DNA of 64,000 nt from Euglena gracilis (GCA_039621445.1 CP154955.1:62165668-62229667), one strand, 5' to 3'; positions 54,726-63,596 are shown, counted from the stretch's first letter. A program made the numbers and translations. Notes: generated from the sequence alone by a model not told the origin.

Positions 54726-55390
54726 ATGGTATTTTCACTTGTAGTTATAATTTTTATAATTATCACAATTTTATATTACTCTAGGAACAGTATATATAAT
54801 TTTATCTTCAATGATCTAACACTAGCACTACTGGTTACACTAGCACTACTGGTTATATTAGCAGTACTGGCACTAGCACTACTGGCACTAGCAGCACTGG
54901 CACTAGCACTACTGGTTACACTAGCACTACTGGTTACACTAGCACTACTGGCACTAGCACTACTGGTTACACTAGCAGTACTGGCACTAGCAGTTTTTCG
55001 TTCACATGTAACACTGGATATTATTACTATGGTGACAAATGTACATCTTGTCCTACTTATGCATCATGTTTTAATGATATATTTATATGTAGTACGAGGT
55101 TTTCGACGTCAGGATACAACTGCCACTGTAATGGGATACTTGAAAACAACATATGCAAACCATGTCCTCCCCATTCAAGGTGCTCAGATGGTGTCATGCA
55201 AGAATGTATTAATGGATACGATGGAGACCTTACAACATATGCTACTGAACCATGTATATGCTATACACTAGAAATTGGTGAATATTGTGAGTTATTTTGT
55301 CCAAAACACGGGATTTGCACTGACGATAATAAATTTATGGGTTGTGAGACTGGGTATATGCTAAATGAAAATAAATGCGTTCCAAATTAA
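54726..55390 (+). pseudogene. Signal-anchored Thr/Gly-repeat, Cys-rich protein, frame broken
   Basis: The ATG frame at 54726 gives a very hydrophobic N-terminus (VFSLVVIIFIIITILYY), a signal or membrane anchor. Within about 35 codons the sensible frame shifts. In another frame, after a TGA near 54815, come about 15 copies of a TSTTG(Y) repeat and then a Cys-rich region with CTSCPTYASC, CKPCPPHSRC and CPKHGIC, EGF- or variant-surface-protein-like, to a TAA at 55388. The long ATG frame through the repeat is a shadow (Leu/Ala/Val-rich). A single indel therefore separates anchor and ectodomain. If intact it would be a secreted or membrane-anchored mucin-like protein. Function unknown. Confidence 0.55.
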
Positions 55391-55433
55391 CATATACCCC
55401 TCCTTGGTTTGTGGATGTGATAAAAAATCTAAA

Positions 55434-56060
55434 TCATTCCATTGTAGATTTGACATATTCTATCTTTTTGTGGATTTCATTAGCTATCTCAAGAACAGAA
55501 CCTTCTTTTATTTGATATTCTATTTCTCTTAATTTAGCAGGTTTCATCAACCATAGCAAATCTCTTTCCACACGCTTTATGTATGTAATTCTCCTTGAAC
55601 AACTATCGTAGGTACCTTTTGCGTTTTCTATAAGATCATCAGTTAAGTGTGTAGTATTTAATCTAGAAAATACATCAGTTTTCATGTTTTCACATTCGCT
55701 CACGACATCTGATACTATCCCTGCAAGAGTTGTAACAACAGGTGCTAAGTTTTCTTTGATGGATTCCTTGCAGACTCCTATATCTAACATGATTACCTTA
55801 CCTGTCAGTATATCCACAGAATCACATTCTGTGTTTTTCTTGATTTCTATAAATGAAATTTCAGCACAAGTTGATTCCATAAGAATTGCATCTAACTCTA
55901 GCATTATTTTTCTAACCCTTGATGATATGGTACCACATGGAGTGTTAGAATTCATAGTTATGAGTTCTGCAGTTAAATCATGTATCTTATCTGCTGACAT
56001 ATGTATTTTTCCCTGTGCCATTTCCATTTGAGCTATTTTCAAATCAGAACTGAAGGACAT
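55434..56060 (-). CDS. Predicted helical protein, 208 residues
   Basis: Start chosen at the ATG at 56060, because the longer frame upstream runs through the promoter motif at 56093-56100. Alpha-helical composition (LKIAQMEMAQGKIHMSADKI; ENLAPVVTTLAGIVSDVVSE) with a Cys in several helices and a basic stretch (SRRITYIKRVERD). Ends 44 bp from the convergent Cys-rich gene. No family recognised. Confidence 0.65.
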   Translation of the reverse strand: MSFSSDLKIAQMEMAQGKIHMSADKIHDLTAELITMNSNTPCGTISSRVRKIMLELDAILMESTCAEISFIEIKKNTECDSVDILTGKVIMLDIGVCKESIKENLAPVVTTLAGIVSDVVSECENMKTDVFSRLNTTHLTDDLIENAKGTYDSCSRRITYIKRVERDLLWLMKPAKLREIEYQIKEGSVLEIANEIHKKIEYVKSTME

Positions 56061-56092
56061 TTTGATCTTGAATAATAAAACTGTTAATAAAA

Positions 56093-56100
56093 TCAATTTT
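56093..56100 (-). promoter_or_regulatory. AAAATTGA early-type promoter motif
   Basis: Minus-strand AAAATTGATTTTATT, 40 bp upstream of the ATG at 56060. It decides the start of that gene. Confidence 0.7.
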
Positions 56101-56208
56101 ACAATCTGCCTCAAAGAGACAACCGGGACAGCGCTTTTGCGTACCTGGAAATGAACTCCCTCAAACCATGTGGACTACTCGACACTTCGTCCATGAATCC
56201 TTGGACTC

Positions 56209-56882
56209 ATGCCTCTGAACAAGCGGAGACAATACCACGCAGACATCTACGAATGCTCTAAGCGGGGGAAAACACCATCCCCTGAGGACAAAATAAGATG
56301 GTTCAGGTTCAACCCAGAAAAGTTAATGCCAGTAGTCTTTAACGGAACGGAAACGGATCTTGATGCATATGCCTGTAAGGTTTTGTGCTTCATGCTCTTC
56401 AACTTGAAGGGAACCGGCCTAACCCTTGATACCTACGGTGAAATTGGAAAGAAGATGTGTGCAAAAGCATCTTCTGTAAAGGTCCCAGCCAAAGTCCCAT
56501 TTTACCTGCCAGAAATGTGGCACTACGACTACGTAAAGGTAATGAAGAAGGTAACGAACGCTGGCGACAGGTTTGGTAACTTTTGGACGATGGAAGCATT
56601 CATGGCTGATTTCCTTGAACCTGACAAGGTGTACAAGGATGGGCTGATTGTACTTTACAGGGACTCAGGTTTCAGGAAACTACCTGAGACGATACCAGAG
56701 GCCTTTTGGAGTGACCTGATGAAACAGGAAACCCTGACAAAAGAAGAAAAAGCCTCTATGGAAGAAGAGAAACAGATCTGCCCAAGGTCCAACATCGTCA
56801 CATCTGGGATGACAATCTTTCTGAGCATTGGGATGAACTCGTTGTCGATGAACGCGTCAAGATCGACCTTTTGCATTACTGA
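56209..56882 (+). pseudogene. Unknown protein, C-terminal frameshift
   Basis: From the ATG at 56209 the frame encodes a globular protein (KIRWFRFNPEKLMPVVFNGT, VPFYLPEMWHYDYVKVMKKV, DRFGNFWTMEAFMADFLEPD). After KEEKASMEEE the protein-like sequence continues in another frame (ETDLPKVQHRHIWDDNLSEH then VDERVKIDLLHY) to a TGA at 56880, whereas the annotated frame runs into AT-rich noise to 56943. An indel near 56760-56775 is inferred. Codon use is less AT-rich than its neighbours. No AAAATTGA lies upstream on the plus strand. Family unknown. Confidence 0.6.
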
Positions 56883-56923
56883 AAATTACAGAATCTCCTA
56901 TTGTTACAATAGTCTCGAAAAAA

Positions 56924-56931
56924 TCAATTTT
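56924..56931 (-). promoter_or_regulatory. AAAATTGA motif without clear target gene
   Basis: Minus-strand AAAATTGATTTTTTCG. A 73-codon minus ORF starts 48 bp downstream (56876-56655) but overlaps the better-supported plus gene, so this may be a relic promoter or chance. Confidence 0.35.
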
Positions 56932-56944
56932 ATCAACAGTTAAC

Positions 56945-57350
56945 GTAATAATTAGATATTCCATTTAACCTTACCTTGTTGTCGATAATTTACCATGAAT
57001 TCATAATTATGGAAAGATAACTTATTGTAGATTGGCTTCTAGAAAATCTACGTGAGATTACTGACTATGTAAATTTCATTCATAGTTGTATCGTCCTTTT
57101 TGCTCCTTAAACATAGGATCTTCTTTTTTTTTCCAGAACTATCACATACATGAATTTCTACAGATGATTCAATGACAAAACTACAATATAGAAAATTCGC
57201 CATTGGACGACCACAATAGATCAGTATTTGAGTTATCTACAAATTCCATCGTCGTAAATTATTACTTGACAAAACACTAGTGAATTGTAAATCAGTAGAA
57301 CCATTAAGAAAATATATGGTTTGTTGTTAGTGTCATCTACACAAAACGCA
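56945..57350. other. AT-rich intergenic region
   Basis: No ORF over 60 codons and no recognised element. Confidence 0.5.
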
Positions 57351-57358
57351 AAAATTGA
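57351..57358 (+). promoter_or_regulatory. AAAATTGA early-type promoter motif
   Basis: AAAATTGATTTTTTTACG, 67 bp before the ATG at 57418. The same 18-base word occurs at 60352. Confidence 0.75.
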
Positions 57359-57417
57359 TTTTTTTACGCATAGTACGTTGGATAACGGTAAGTAAGTTTT
57401 CTCGAGCCTGAAAGTAC

Positions 57418-58062
57418 ATGGCTTCTCCTCTTGTTGCCTTCCCTAAGACGACCTTTCAGAGGCGTGGAAAGAAGGTCCTGGAAGTCGAAGATTCGGCTGC
57501 ATTCCACAGCCTCAAGCACCCTGAGGTGCTGTCCGTACTCGGATGGAGCGCAGAATCCATTCTTTTCATGACAAGAGAAGCGCTCCTCAGGCGCTACCTC
57601 GAAGCGACGAAGTTCTTGGTTGGCCTGGCACTTAAACAAGGCCTGAACACGTCTCGGAGGTGCGACGACAGAGACAATATCTACTTGGAACTTAATGGTA
57701 CCACGTGGATAATCTCCGTCGATGGAACATATAATAAGCTGTTGCGAGATGGACACACCACAGAGACTGTGACTGTGTTCACCTGCTTCACACAAGGCAA
57801 CCGTCTCGGTTTCACTGCCGATCCCACTAAGTTGTACAACAATGAGTACCTACGACTAGCTCAGATTTTCTACGAGGACTCACCAGAATGCTCTTCATAT
57901 ATATTCGAAGAGATGACGTCAAGGTGGATCTCTGGGTTCGAAGAGTTTGAGAAAACCTGGGATATTGGAACCACCTCTATCATCAAAATTCTTGACAGAA
58001 TGGTCAAGTCCTCGTGCCATGATGTTGAAGACGACCTCTTCATGGCATGGGAAGCTGAATGA
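57418..58062 (+). CDS. Unknown 214-residue protein
   Basis: Intact frame from ATG to TGA. Globular, mixed composition: LVAFPKTTFQRRGKKVLEVE, LLRRYLEATKFLVGLALKQG, ELNGTTWIISVDGTYNKLLR, ending in an acidic helix (DIGTTSIIKILDRMV). The promoter motif 67 bp upstream supports expression as a viral early gene. I recognise no family. After the stop, two copies of CCCCTTTGGCTTTGCCATC follow at about 58095 and 58137. Confidence 0.7.
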   Translation: MASPLVAFPKTTFQRRGKKVLEVEDSAAFHSLKHPEVLSVLGWSAESILFMTREALLRRYLEATKFLVGLALKQGLNTSRRCDDRDNIYLELNGTTWIISVDGTYNKLLRDGHTTETVTVFTCFTQGNRLGFTADPTKLYNNEYLRLAQIFYEDSPECSSYIFEEMTSRWISGFEEFEKTWDIGTTSIIKILDRMVKSSCHDVEDDLFMAWEAE

Positions 58063-58201
58063 TACCTCTTTGAGATCTTCAGATATATCCTTTACCCTTC
58101 CCCCCCTTTGGCTTTGCCATCCCTTCTCCTCTCCTCCCCTTTGGCTTTGCCATCTACCCTTCTAACTTTTTGTTTTCAGAAAAATACTATCATCTATGGA
58201 A

Positions 58202-58972
58202 TTAAATATTATATTTGTAGAGAAACGCACGAGTATCTCTATCCATGAGTATCATTTCGGTTACTTTGATAGCTTCTATCATTGCATCTTCTCTTTTCTT
58301 CTTGATGTTTCTAGAAGATCTTTTGCGTATGCACTCTGAGTGTTTCTTGGCATATAATATATGAGATCTTAATTGTACCATTTCACTGTACAAATATCGT
58401 AGTTTGCTCTCTGATATTATAACATGAGATGAACTAGACCTAATGTTGTCCATGTAAGGTCTAAGAAACTTCGCAAAATATGTTTCATAAATATCAGAAA
58501 ATCTCATGATAATTTTCATAAATTTTCCATGGAAAATTTTCTGGTAGTAAATATCTACAAATTCAATAGATGACAACCTTGCGAAGTAACTAGCTATTCT
58601 TAGCATTATTTCATATGGATGGTACAATGACATCTCTATGGCAAGTGGTTTTACATAACCAGAAAATATCAGGTGATCAAGGTTCAGCAAAAGGGATATA
58701 TCATATAATAGATCAAATACTATAGTACAGTTACTAGAATGCATGTGAACTAAGATATTTTCTAATTTGTCCAAGGTAATTAAACTATCCAAAATAGAAC
58801 AATTTGGAATTAACTTTAGTATTTTTTTATCTGATGACTCACCTTCGATGACGTCTGCCATATCACTGGTAGCATTCTCCGGTGTTTGTTTATCGAATCC
58901 GAGGACAGCTGCTAGAGCAACTGTTTCCTCTCTGTGATGTAACCTGCGCAACTTATCAAATGTTTTTGTCAT
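58202..58972 (-). CDS. Unknown 256-residue helical protein
   Basis: Start chosen at the ATG at 58972, because the frame upstream to 59014 crosses a promoter-like motif. Rich in Leu/Ile/Tyr/Ser (ILDSLITLDKLENILVHMHS; SLYHPYEIMLRIASYFARLS), with a Lys/Arg stretch near the end (RKRSSRNIKKKRED). Likely all-helical. No family recognised. Confidence 0.65.
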   Translation of the reverse strand: MTKTFDKLRRLHHREETVALAAVLGFDKQTPENATSDMADVIEGESSDKKILKLIPNCSILDSLITLDKLENILVHMHSSNCTIVFDLLYDISLLLNLDHLIFSGYVKPLAIEMSLYHPYEIMLRIASYFARLSSIEFVDIYYQKIFHGKFMKIIMRFSDIYETYFAKFLRPYMDNIRSSSSHVIISESKLRYLYSEMVQLRSHILYAKKHSECIRKRSSRNIKKKREDAMIEAIKVTEMILMDRDTRAFLYKYNI

Positions 58973-59010
58973 CTGAAATCGAGCTAGGAATAAATCAACT
59001 ATATAAAAAA

Positions 59011-59020
59011 TCAATATTTT
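59011..59020 (-). promoter_or_regulatory. Variant promoter motif AAAATATTGA
   Basis: Minus-strand AAAATATTGATTTTTT, the octamer with two extra bases, about 40-48 bp upstream of the ATG at 58972. Confidence 0.4.
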
Positions 59021-59192
59021 TATGTAATCAAACTAAGAAAATACATCATTCCTACAACATGGACATAGATGATTGGCATCATCTCCCAAAACCACAGTGT
59101 AAAACATCGTACATGAAACATATGACATAAACTATATACTGAATCATCTTTATAAATATTTTCTGTACATATAGAATATTCAGTTTCTTGTT

Positions 59193-60251
59193 TTAGTTTT
59201 TAATCGGTAGTTCCATTAATCTAATTCTATACAATTTTGAACTGTCTAATTTTTTATGTACTTGTTCAACGGTATTATTGTACATACCTTCTAGTGCTCT
59301 ATGTTCTGAAGTTAATCTATTGTGTTCCTCATAGAGTCTGTCGTACTGTGATTTTAACCTGTTATAGTTTTCTATGTGCTAAATGTTTTTGTGTTTATGC
59401 GGGGGGGGGGGGATAATTGATATCGAGGCCTACGGAAAAATTGCGGGAAAATTGCGGAAAAATTGCGGAAATTGCGGAAAAATTGCGGAAAAATTGATAT
59501 CGGGAATATACACATTTCTGCTTGAGGGGACTTAGAAATTTTTCAATTGTGAGGTTCAGAACACCGCAACACCCACGTCGATGCAGGCGAGCACAAACCA
59601 ACGCGCTTGATGTTCTTTGCACAGGTGGGACGCACCCAATCCTGTGACCAGTGGTGCACCTGTGAGAAAAATTGGTAAACTGGGGGGGACAACAAAACAC
59701 AATAGCACACCTGTTGATCCATTTGAAGAATGGCTTGAACTCATTGCATCTTCCATCTTCGGTGGTGGGAAAAAAACTCTGCGAAAAAAAAATGGAAAAA
59801 ACAATTTGGCGGGAAAATTGGCGGAAATTGCGGAAAAATTGCGGAAAATTGCGAAATTGCGGAAAATTGTGAAATTGCGGAAAAATTGCGGATAGCATTT
59901 CCCCCCCGCCCTGTTATGTTTTCTTGAGTCATCTTTTTCTTTTTGAACTATCTTTTCATATCCACTAAAATCCCTCTAATAATAAATTTCAAAACATTCT
60001 ATATCATATTTTGATATTAGATCATTTATTTTATTTTGTTATATGATAGGTTTTACTGTGTTCCATGTTCTCCTTAGATAAGCATCTTCCGTTTCTCCTG
60101 AAAAGCTCCTGATGCCACTGTGTGCTTTGGTAGCCAGAGATTTTGAACTAAACCCAAGTAAAATAAACGTATCTGCATTTATTTTGCTCACTACAACCAT
60201 TGCTGGTTCAAACTGGTGCTGATATATTATAACTGGTATATAAATATTCAA
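59193..60251 (-). pseudogene. Coiled-coil gene, interrupted by mobile element and stops
   Basis: Reads from 60251 on the minus strand: IPVIIYQHQFEPAMVVVSKI, then SGIRSFSGETEDAYLRRTWN, then a coiled coil continuing beyond the insertion (ENYNRLKSQYDRLYEEHNRL, TSEHRALEGMYNNTVEQVHK) to a TAA at 59193. The element at 59400-59913 splits it. Removing the element and one TTATG copy leaves exactly 540 bp (180 codons) in a single frame, with in-frame TAA (after KPII), TAG (after EIYY) and TAG (after KHKNI). A decayed virus-like gene; function unknown. Confidence 0.7.
59400..59913. mobile_element. G-tract TIR element nested in the virus-like island
   Basis: Begins C-G(n)-ATAATTGATATCGAGGCC and ends GCATTT-C7-GCCCTG, flanked by TTATG on both sides (59395-59399, 59914-59918). 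Both ends are filled with AAAATTGCGG words; the centre has a short GC-rich host-like segment. The same start occurs in the CofD-like intron at about 16886 and similar ends at 21225-21701, so it is a host-genome family. Non-autonomous. Confidence 0.82.
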
Positions 60252-60351
60252 ATATTAAATAAAATGATTAATTAATCAAAATTATGATTTCTACTGTAAC
60301 ATCCATTTGTTGCATTATTGACTTACTTGATGATATTAGATAAATATGGTT

Positions 60352-60359
60352 AAAATTGA
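60352..60359 (+). promoter_or_regulatory. AAAATTGA early-type promoter motif
   Basis: AAAATTGATTTTTTTACGG, 59 bp before the ATG at 60411. The following TCTATGTAAC is also conserved upstream of the paralogue. Confidence 0.75.
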
Positions 60360-60410
60360 TTTTTTTACGGTCTATGTAACTTTCTTAAGATTGGAGCTCG
60401 TAAGTCACAA

Positions 60411-60849
60411 ATGACAATGGAATCCATCAATACCGCTTCTGGAATTGTGTTCAACTCCAGTTGTCGTAGAATAAGACACATTATCAAACAACTACCACGT
60501 AACAGCACCTTGCTAAGAGACATCGCATATTTTGCTGCACGTACCTCACGCCTTGACGTCCTAGCTTACTTGCACAAAAAAACACAAACTCGATGTGGAA
60601 ACTGTTATTGAAGTAGGACTCTGTTATGAAATAAGACAAATCCTCAGATTTGTCATCAACAGTGGATATGTTGATGAATTCTTTCGCGCCACTTCTGGAT
60701 ATTCCTTCTCTTATTCTGAATTACTGTTTAACGAAGACAGTAGCGACATCAACGTTCATATGGTCTCCCACTTGTTGAAGAATGGAAGTGGCAAAGAGAT
60801 CTTGAAGTGCCTTGCGTGCATAGAAGAGAAAGATATCCTTGAATCCTAA
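60411..60849 (+). pseudogene. Paralogue 1 of a virus-like tandem gene pair, frameshifted
   Basis: Starts at the ATG at 60411 and matches the neighbour at 61063-61497 throughout (SCRRIRHIIKQL, IAYFAARTSRLDVLAYLHKK, then ETVIEVGLCYEIRQILRFVI, NSGYVDEFFRA, CLACIEEKDILE). The frame breaks at the A-run near 60575-60582, where one extra A explains the shift. Helical-repeat-like, reminiscent of ankyrin-type repeats but not classifiable by eye. Confidence 0.65.
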
Positions 60850-60986
60850 ACGTGTGCAAATTCCAGTTGACTCCTTTGGAGTTCTCTCAAGATCTAACCC
60901 AAATCTTTTTTCTAATGTCATAGATAAAAATTCTAAATCACTAAGATAAAATTATTTTGTTTTGTTTATTGTGTAACTTCTTTGTC

Positions 60987-60994
60987 AAAATTCA
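60987..60994 (+). promoter_or_regulatory. Decayed promoter copy AAAATTCA
   Basis: AAAATTCATTTTTTAATGGCC followed by TATGTAAC aligns with the motif region at 60352-60382, with G to C in the octamer; 76 bp upstream of the ATG at 61063. Confidence 0.45.
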
Positions 60995-61062
60995 TTTTTT
61001 AATGGCCTATGTAACAACCCACTGTCTCCTTGAAATCAACAACCGACTTCCAGAAAACTCTG

Positions 61063-61497
61063 ATGGTGCGCAGATCCATTGATATTGTCACTGTGTTGCA
61101 CTCTGGTCGCCGCAAAATAAAACAAGCCATCAACCGACTGTCACGTGGTAGCGATGAGTTGAAGAAAATAGCGTATTACGCTACAATCTTCTCTCGTCTC
61201 GATATCTTAGACTGTCTCCACAGGAGGAACAAACTCGATATTGTAACAGTTATCGAACTTGCGCTCCGCCCGATGAAAAACGTCCTCAGGTTCATCATCG
61301 ACAGTGGATACGTTGAAGACTTCTTCCGCGTTGCTCGCGACTATCCATTCTCCCGCTACGCTGAGTTGATGTACAATAGGTACGGTAACGACATTGACCC
61401 TCACACAGCATCCCATATGTTGAGAACCAAAGGTGGCCGTGAAGAACTTCAGGAGTGTCTTACGTACTTGGAAAAAAGAGACATCCTTGAGCTCTGA
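61063..61497 (+). CDS. Paralogue 2 of the virus-like tandem gene pair
   Basis: Intact frame; the first ATG is 61063 (a TTG at 61030 is in frame upstream). Encodes 144 residues: GRRKIKQAINRLSRGSDELK, IAYYATIFSRLDILDCLHRR, NVLRFIIDSGYVEDFFRVAR, ending LTYLEKRDILEL. Three helical units of about 35 residues. About half identical to paralogue 1 by eye. Function unknown. Confidence 0.65.
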   Translation: MVRRSIDIVTVLHSGRRKIKQAINRLSRGSDELKKIAYYATIFSRLDILDCLHRRNKLDIVTVIELALRPMKNVLRFIIDSGYVEDFFRVARDYPFSRYAELMYNRYGNDIDPHTASHMLRTKGGREELQECLTYLEKRDILEL

Positions 61498-61627
61498 TTG
61501 TACAGTACTTTTCCAGACTCCCTTGGAGTCATATTTTTTTAAAAATCTTTTATATTTTCAGAGTTATATATGAGGTGCCTACAAATTTGTTGACCTTCCC
61601 CCAAATCCCCTCCTCCTTCTTTATGTC

Positions 61628-61658
61628 ATTCCACTTGAGTTGACGGGTCACATGCACG
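61628..61658 (+). repeat. Right 31-bp direct repeat flanking the virus-like island
   Basis: 28 of 31 bases match 53730-53760, in the same orientation. Sequence composition returns to host-like (C-runs, CA repeats) just beyond it. Confidence 0.75.
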
Positions 61659-62650
61659 ACACAAATCATGTTCCCCCCCTCCCAAACCCCCCTTCTCTAA
61701 CACAGCCTTTTTACTTTTCTCATGCTACCACACATTCCAGTTCAGCCTGATACACATGCACCCTACTAGGACGGACATTGGACCTCAGTTGTTGGCACGG
61801 TTTTCACTGTCAAATATGGCAACAATCAATCCATGGGGTCATAAGTCCGGCGTCCTTACCGAAGGAAGCATCGTCGGCGATTGCGAAGAGTGCCCCAAAA
61901 CCAACGCACCATTCTCCATCCCCCCCGTTTCATATTGCTGTTGCTGGAGAAAAGCAAGGAGGACAGACCTTTCTTCCATATCCACACTACATTTTTGTGG
62001 CTGAGACAACCAGTTATGCTTGCCCCCGTGCATTTTCTCCCCTCTCCCCTCCGTGCATTTTCTTACCTCTCCCCCAGTGGTTTTCTGTGGGTGTTCATGC
62101 TGTTCTCTTTGGGGGTCCAGTGTTCTCTGTGGGGATCCACGCTACATTTTTGTGGTTGAAACCTGAGATCTGCCTCAACCGTGTTGTGGTGCATTTTCTC
62201 CCCTCTCCAGTGTGTCTCTGTGGGTGTTCACGCTTCCAAATGTCAGCATCACCATGTTGCTGAGCGCGCGCACACGCACACACACACACACACACACATC
62301 CCCCCCACCACATTGCGGACATTTACAGCACATGCTCAAAAACGCCATTCATCCTCACATCCACCCACCTGCACCCAGCCACCCACGCTCCCCCCCCCTC
62401 GCAAACCCATGTGCACACACAGAGAGAGACACCACATTGCGGACATTTACAGCGCATGCTCAAAAAAACTCCCCCACAACAGAATTGACTGCGAACATTT
62501 AGAGAACCAAAGTTTTCGCCCAGCAGTCTCCATACATCAATCCCCAACCAACACTCCTCCCGCCTTCACCCACCCACCCAAACGCCCACACGCCCTCCTC
62601 CCCTTTATTCATTCCAGCATGTGCACGGTAGCACCTTTTTACACCCACAT
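61659..62650. repeat. Diverged tandem repeats and (CA)n
   Basis: Segments with CTACATTTTTGTGG and GTGCATTTTCTCCCCTCTCC recur at about 61987-62045 and 62147-62205. ACCACATTGCGGACATTTAC recurs at about 62308 and 62432. (CA)n lies at about 62273-62300. Frames across are repeat artefacts; no gene supported. Confidence 0.6.
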
Positions 62651-62674
62651 ATTTTAACCCCGGAGATATGACCG

Positions 62675-62980
62675 CAGTTGCAATTGCAACATCTGATCCT
62701 CGTGAAGACCAGCAGCACCTTGCAGATTGCCAGCCCACCGGACCTTGTCAACAACGCAACGCCGATCACCGACCTGTTACATCTACAGATTGAGGTTTCC
62801 TTTCTTTTGGTCTCATCCCCTGATGATATTTATATAAAAAAAATCTGCTGCACTCTATTGCCATTTATTCCTGAGCAATGACAGATTGCCAAATTGCGGT
62901 TTCCATTCCACTTTCATTTCACGGAAGGTCGCAGTTTCTCCTTCAGAATAAACGTCACGGTGAGAGCAGGGAACCACACA
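62675..62980 (+). CDS. Possible host exons
   Basis: Plus frames SSTLQIASPPDLVNNATPIT (about 62710) and RFPFHFHFTEGRSFSFRINV-T (about 62896-62958), the second ending at a good donor (CACG then GTGAGAGC). Not joined or named. Confidence 0.3.
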
Positions 62981-63357
62981 ACCAACAAACACCACGACGC
63001 TGGTACGTCTACCGGGAGAACAGCTGTGGCAAATCATTACTGCCTTTCAGGATTCAGCATTTCAGTGTGCATGCTAGTTTCAGGATGACGTGCATTATAT
63101 GATGATGCTGTCTGTTTCAGGTTGTCAGCTTTCCTGCTTTTCAGCATGTTACTCGTTTACTGTCTGGTGCACTGCGTGGCTTTTTGGTGTTCTGTGGTCG
63201 TTTTTTTCATCACTCCCTGTGTGAAGACAATGTTGTACACATTTGATCCTCACTGCCACGGCTGCTAAGGACTACGAAGCTGAGGACCTGAGGATGGAGA
63301 CGACGACGTCCGGGATGAAGCTGCTCATGATCAAGAAGAACTCCTCCCTCGCCGGCC

Positions 63358-63582
63358 TTACACACAGTTTTCTCCAGTGACGAGTATTGTCTTGGCCTCA
63401 AATGGTGGCTCGGGCTGCCCATCATAGATGACGACACGCAGAAATGCCAAGGCTGTCTAGCCCCGCTGGACAAAGAAGGCGACCACCTCATCTGCTGCCC
63501 ACAAAACAACTTCACCACTAGACACACAGCCATTCAGGATGCAATTTTCACTCTCCCATCCTCAACCGGCCAAGGTGTCTAG
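63358..63582 (+). pseudogene. LINE (non-LTR retrotransposon) C-terminal relic
   Basis: Frame ending at a TAG at 63580 encodes VFSSDEYCLGLKWWLGLPII, then CQGCLAPLDKEGDHLICC and RHTAIQDAIF. The pattern R/KWWLGLPI ... C-x2-C-x4-D-x2-GDH-x3-C ... RH-x2-I-x-D is the cysteine-histidine module downstream of the reverse transcriptase in several LINE clades. Only this end survives; upstream is out of frame and short. Confidence 0.75.
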
Positions 63583-63596
63583 AAAGAAGAGAAGAT

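Noticed and set aside
54726-55271. 181-residue multi-membrane-span protein (Leu/Ala/Val-rich)
   Set aside because: The hydrophobic stretch is an out-of-frame reading of the ACTAGCACTACTGG repeat. The neighbouring frame yields a coherent Thr/Gly-repeat and Cys-rich protein.
56655-56876. Minus-strand 73-codon gene behind the AAAATTGA at 56924
   Set aside because: It overlaps the longer plus-strand gene whose frame is protein-like on both sides of one indel; the minus frame looks like its shadow.
53730-61658. Virophage, transpoviron or polinton identity of the AT-rich island
   Set aside because: I saw no major capsid, packaging ATPase, protease, integrase, DNA polymerase or helicase motifs and no terminal inverted repeats. 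The fragment of a larger virus reading is preferred.
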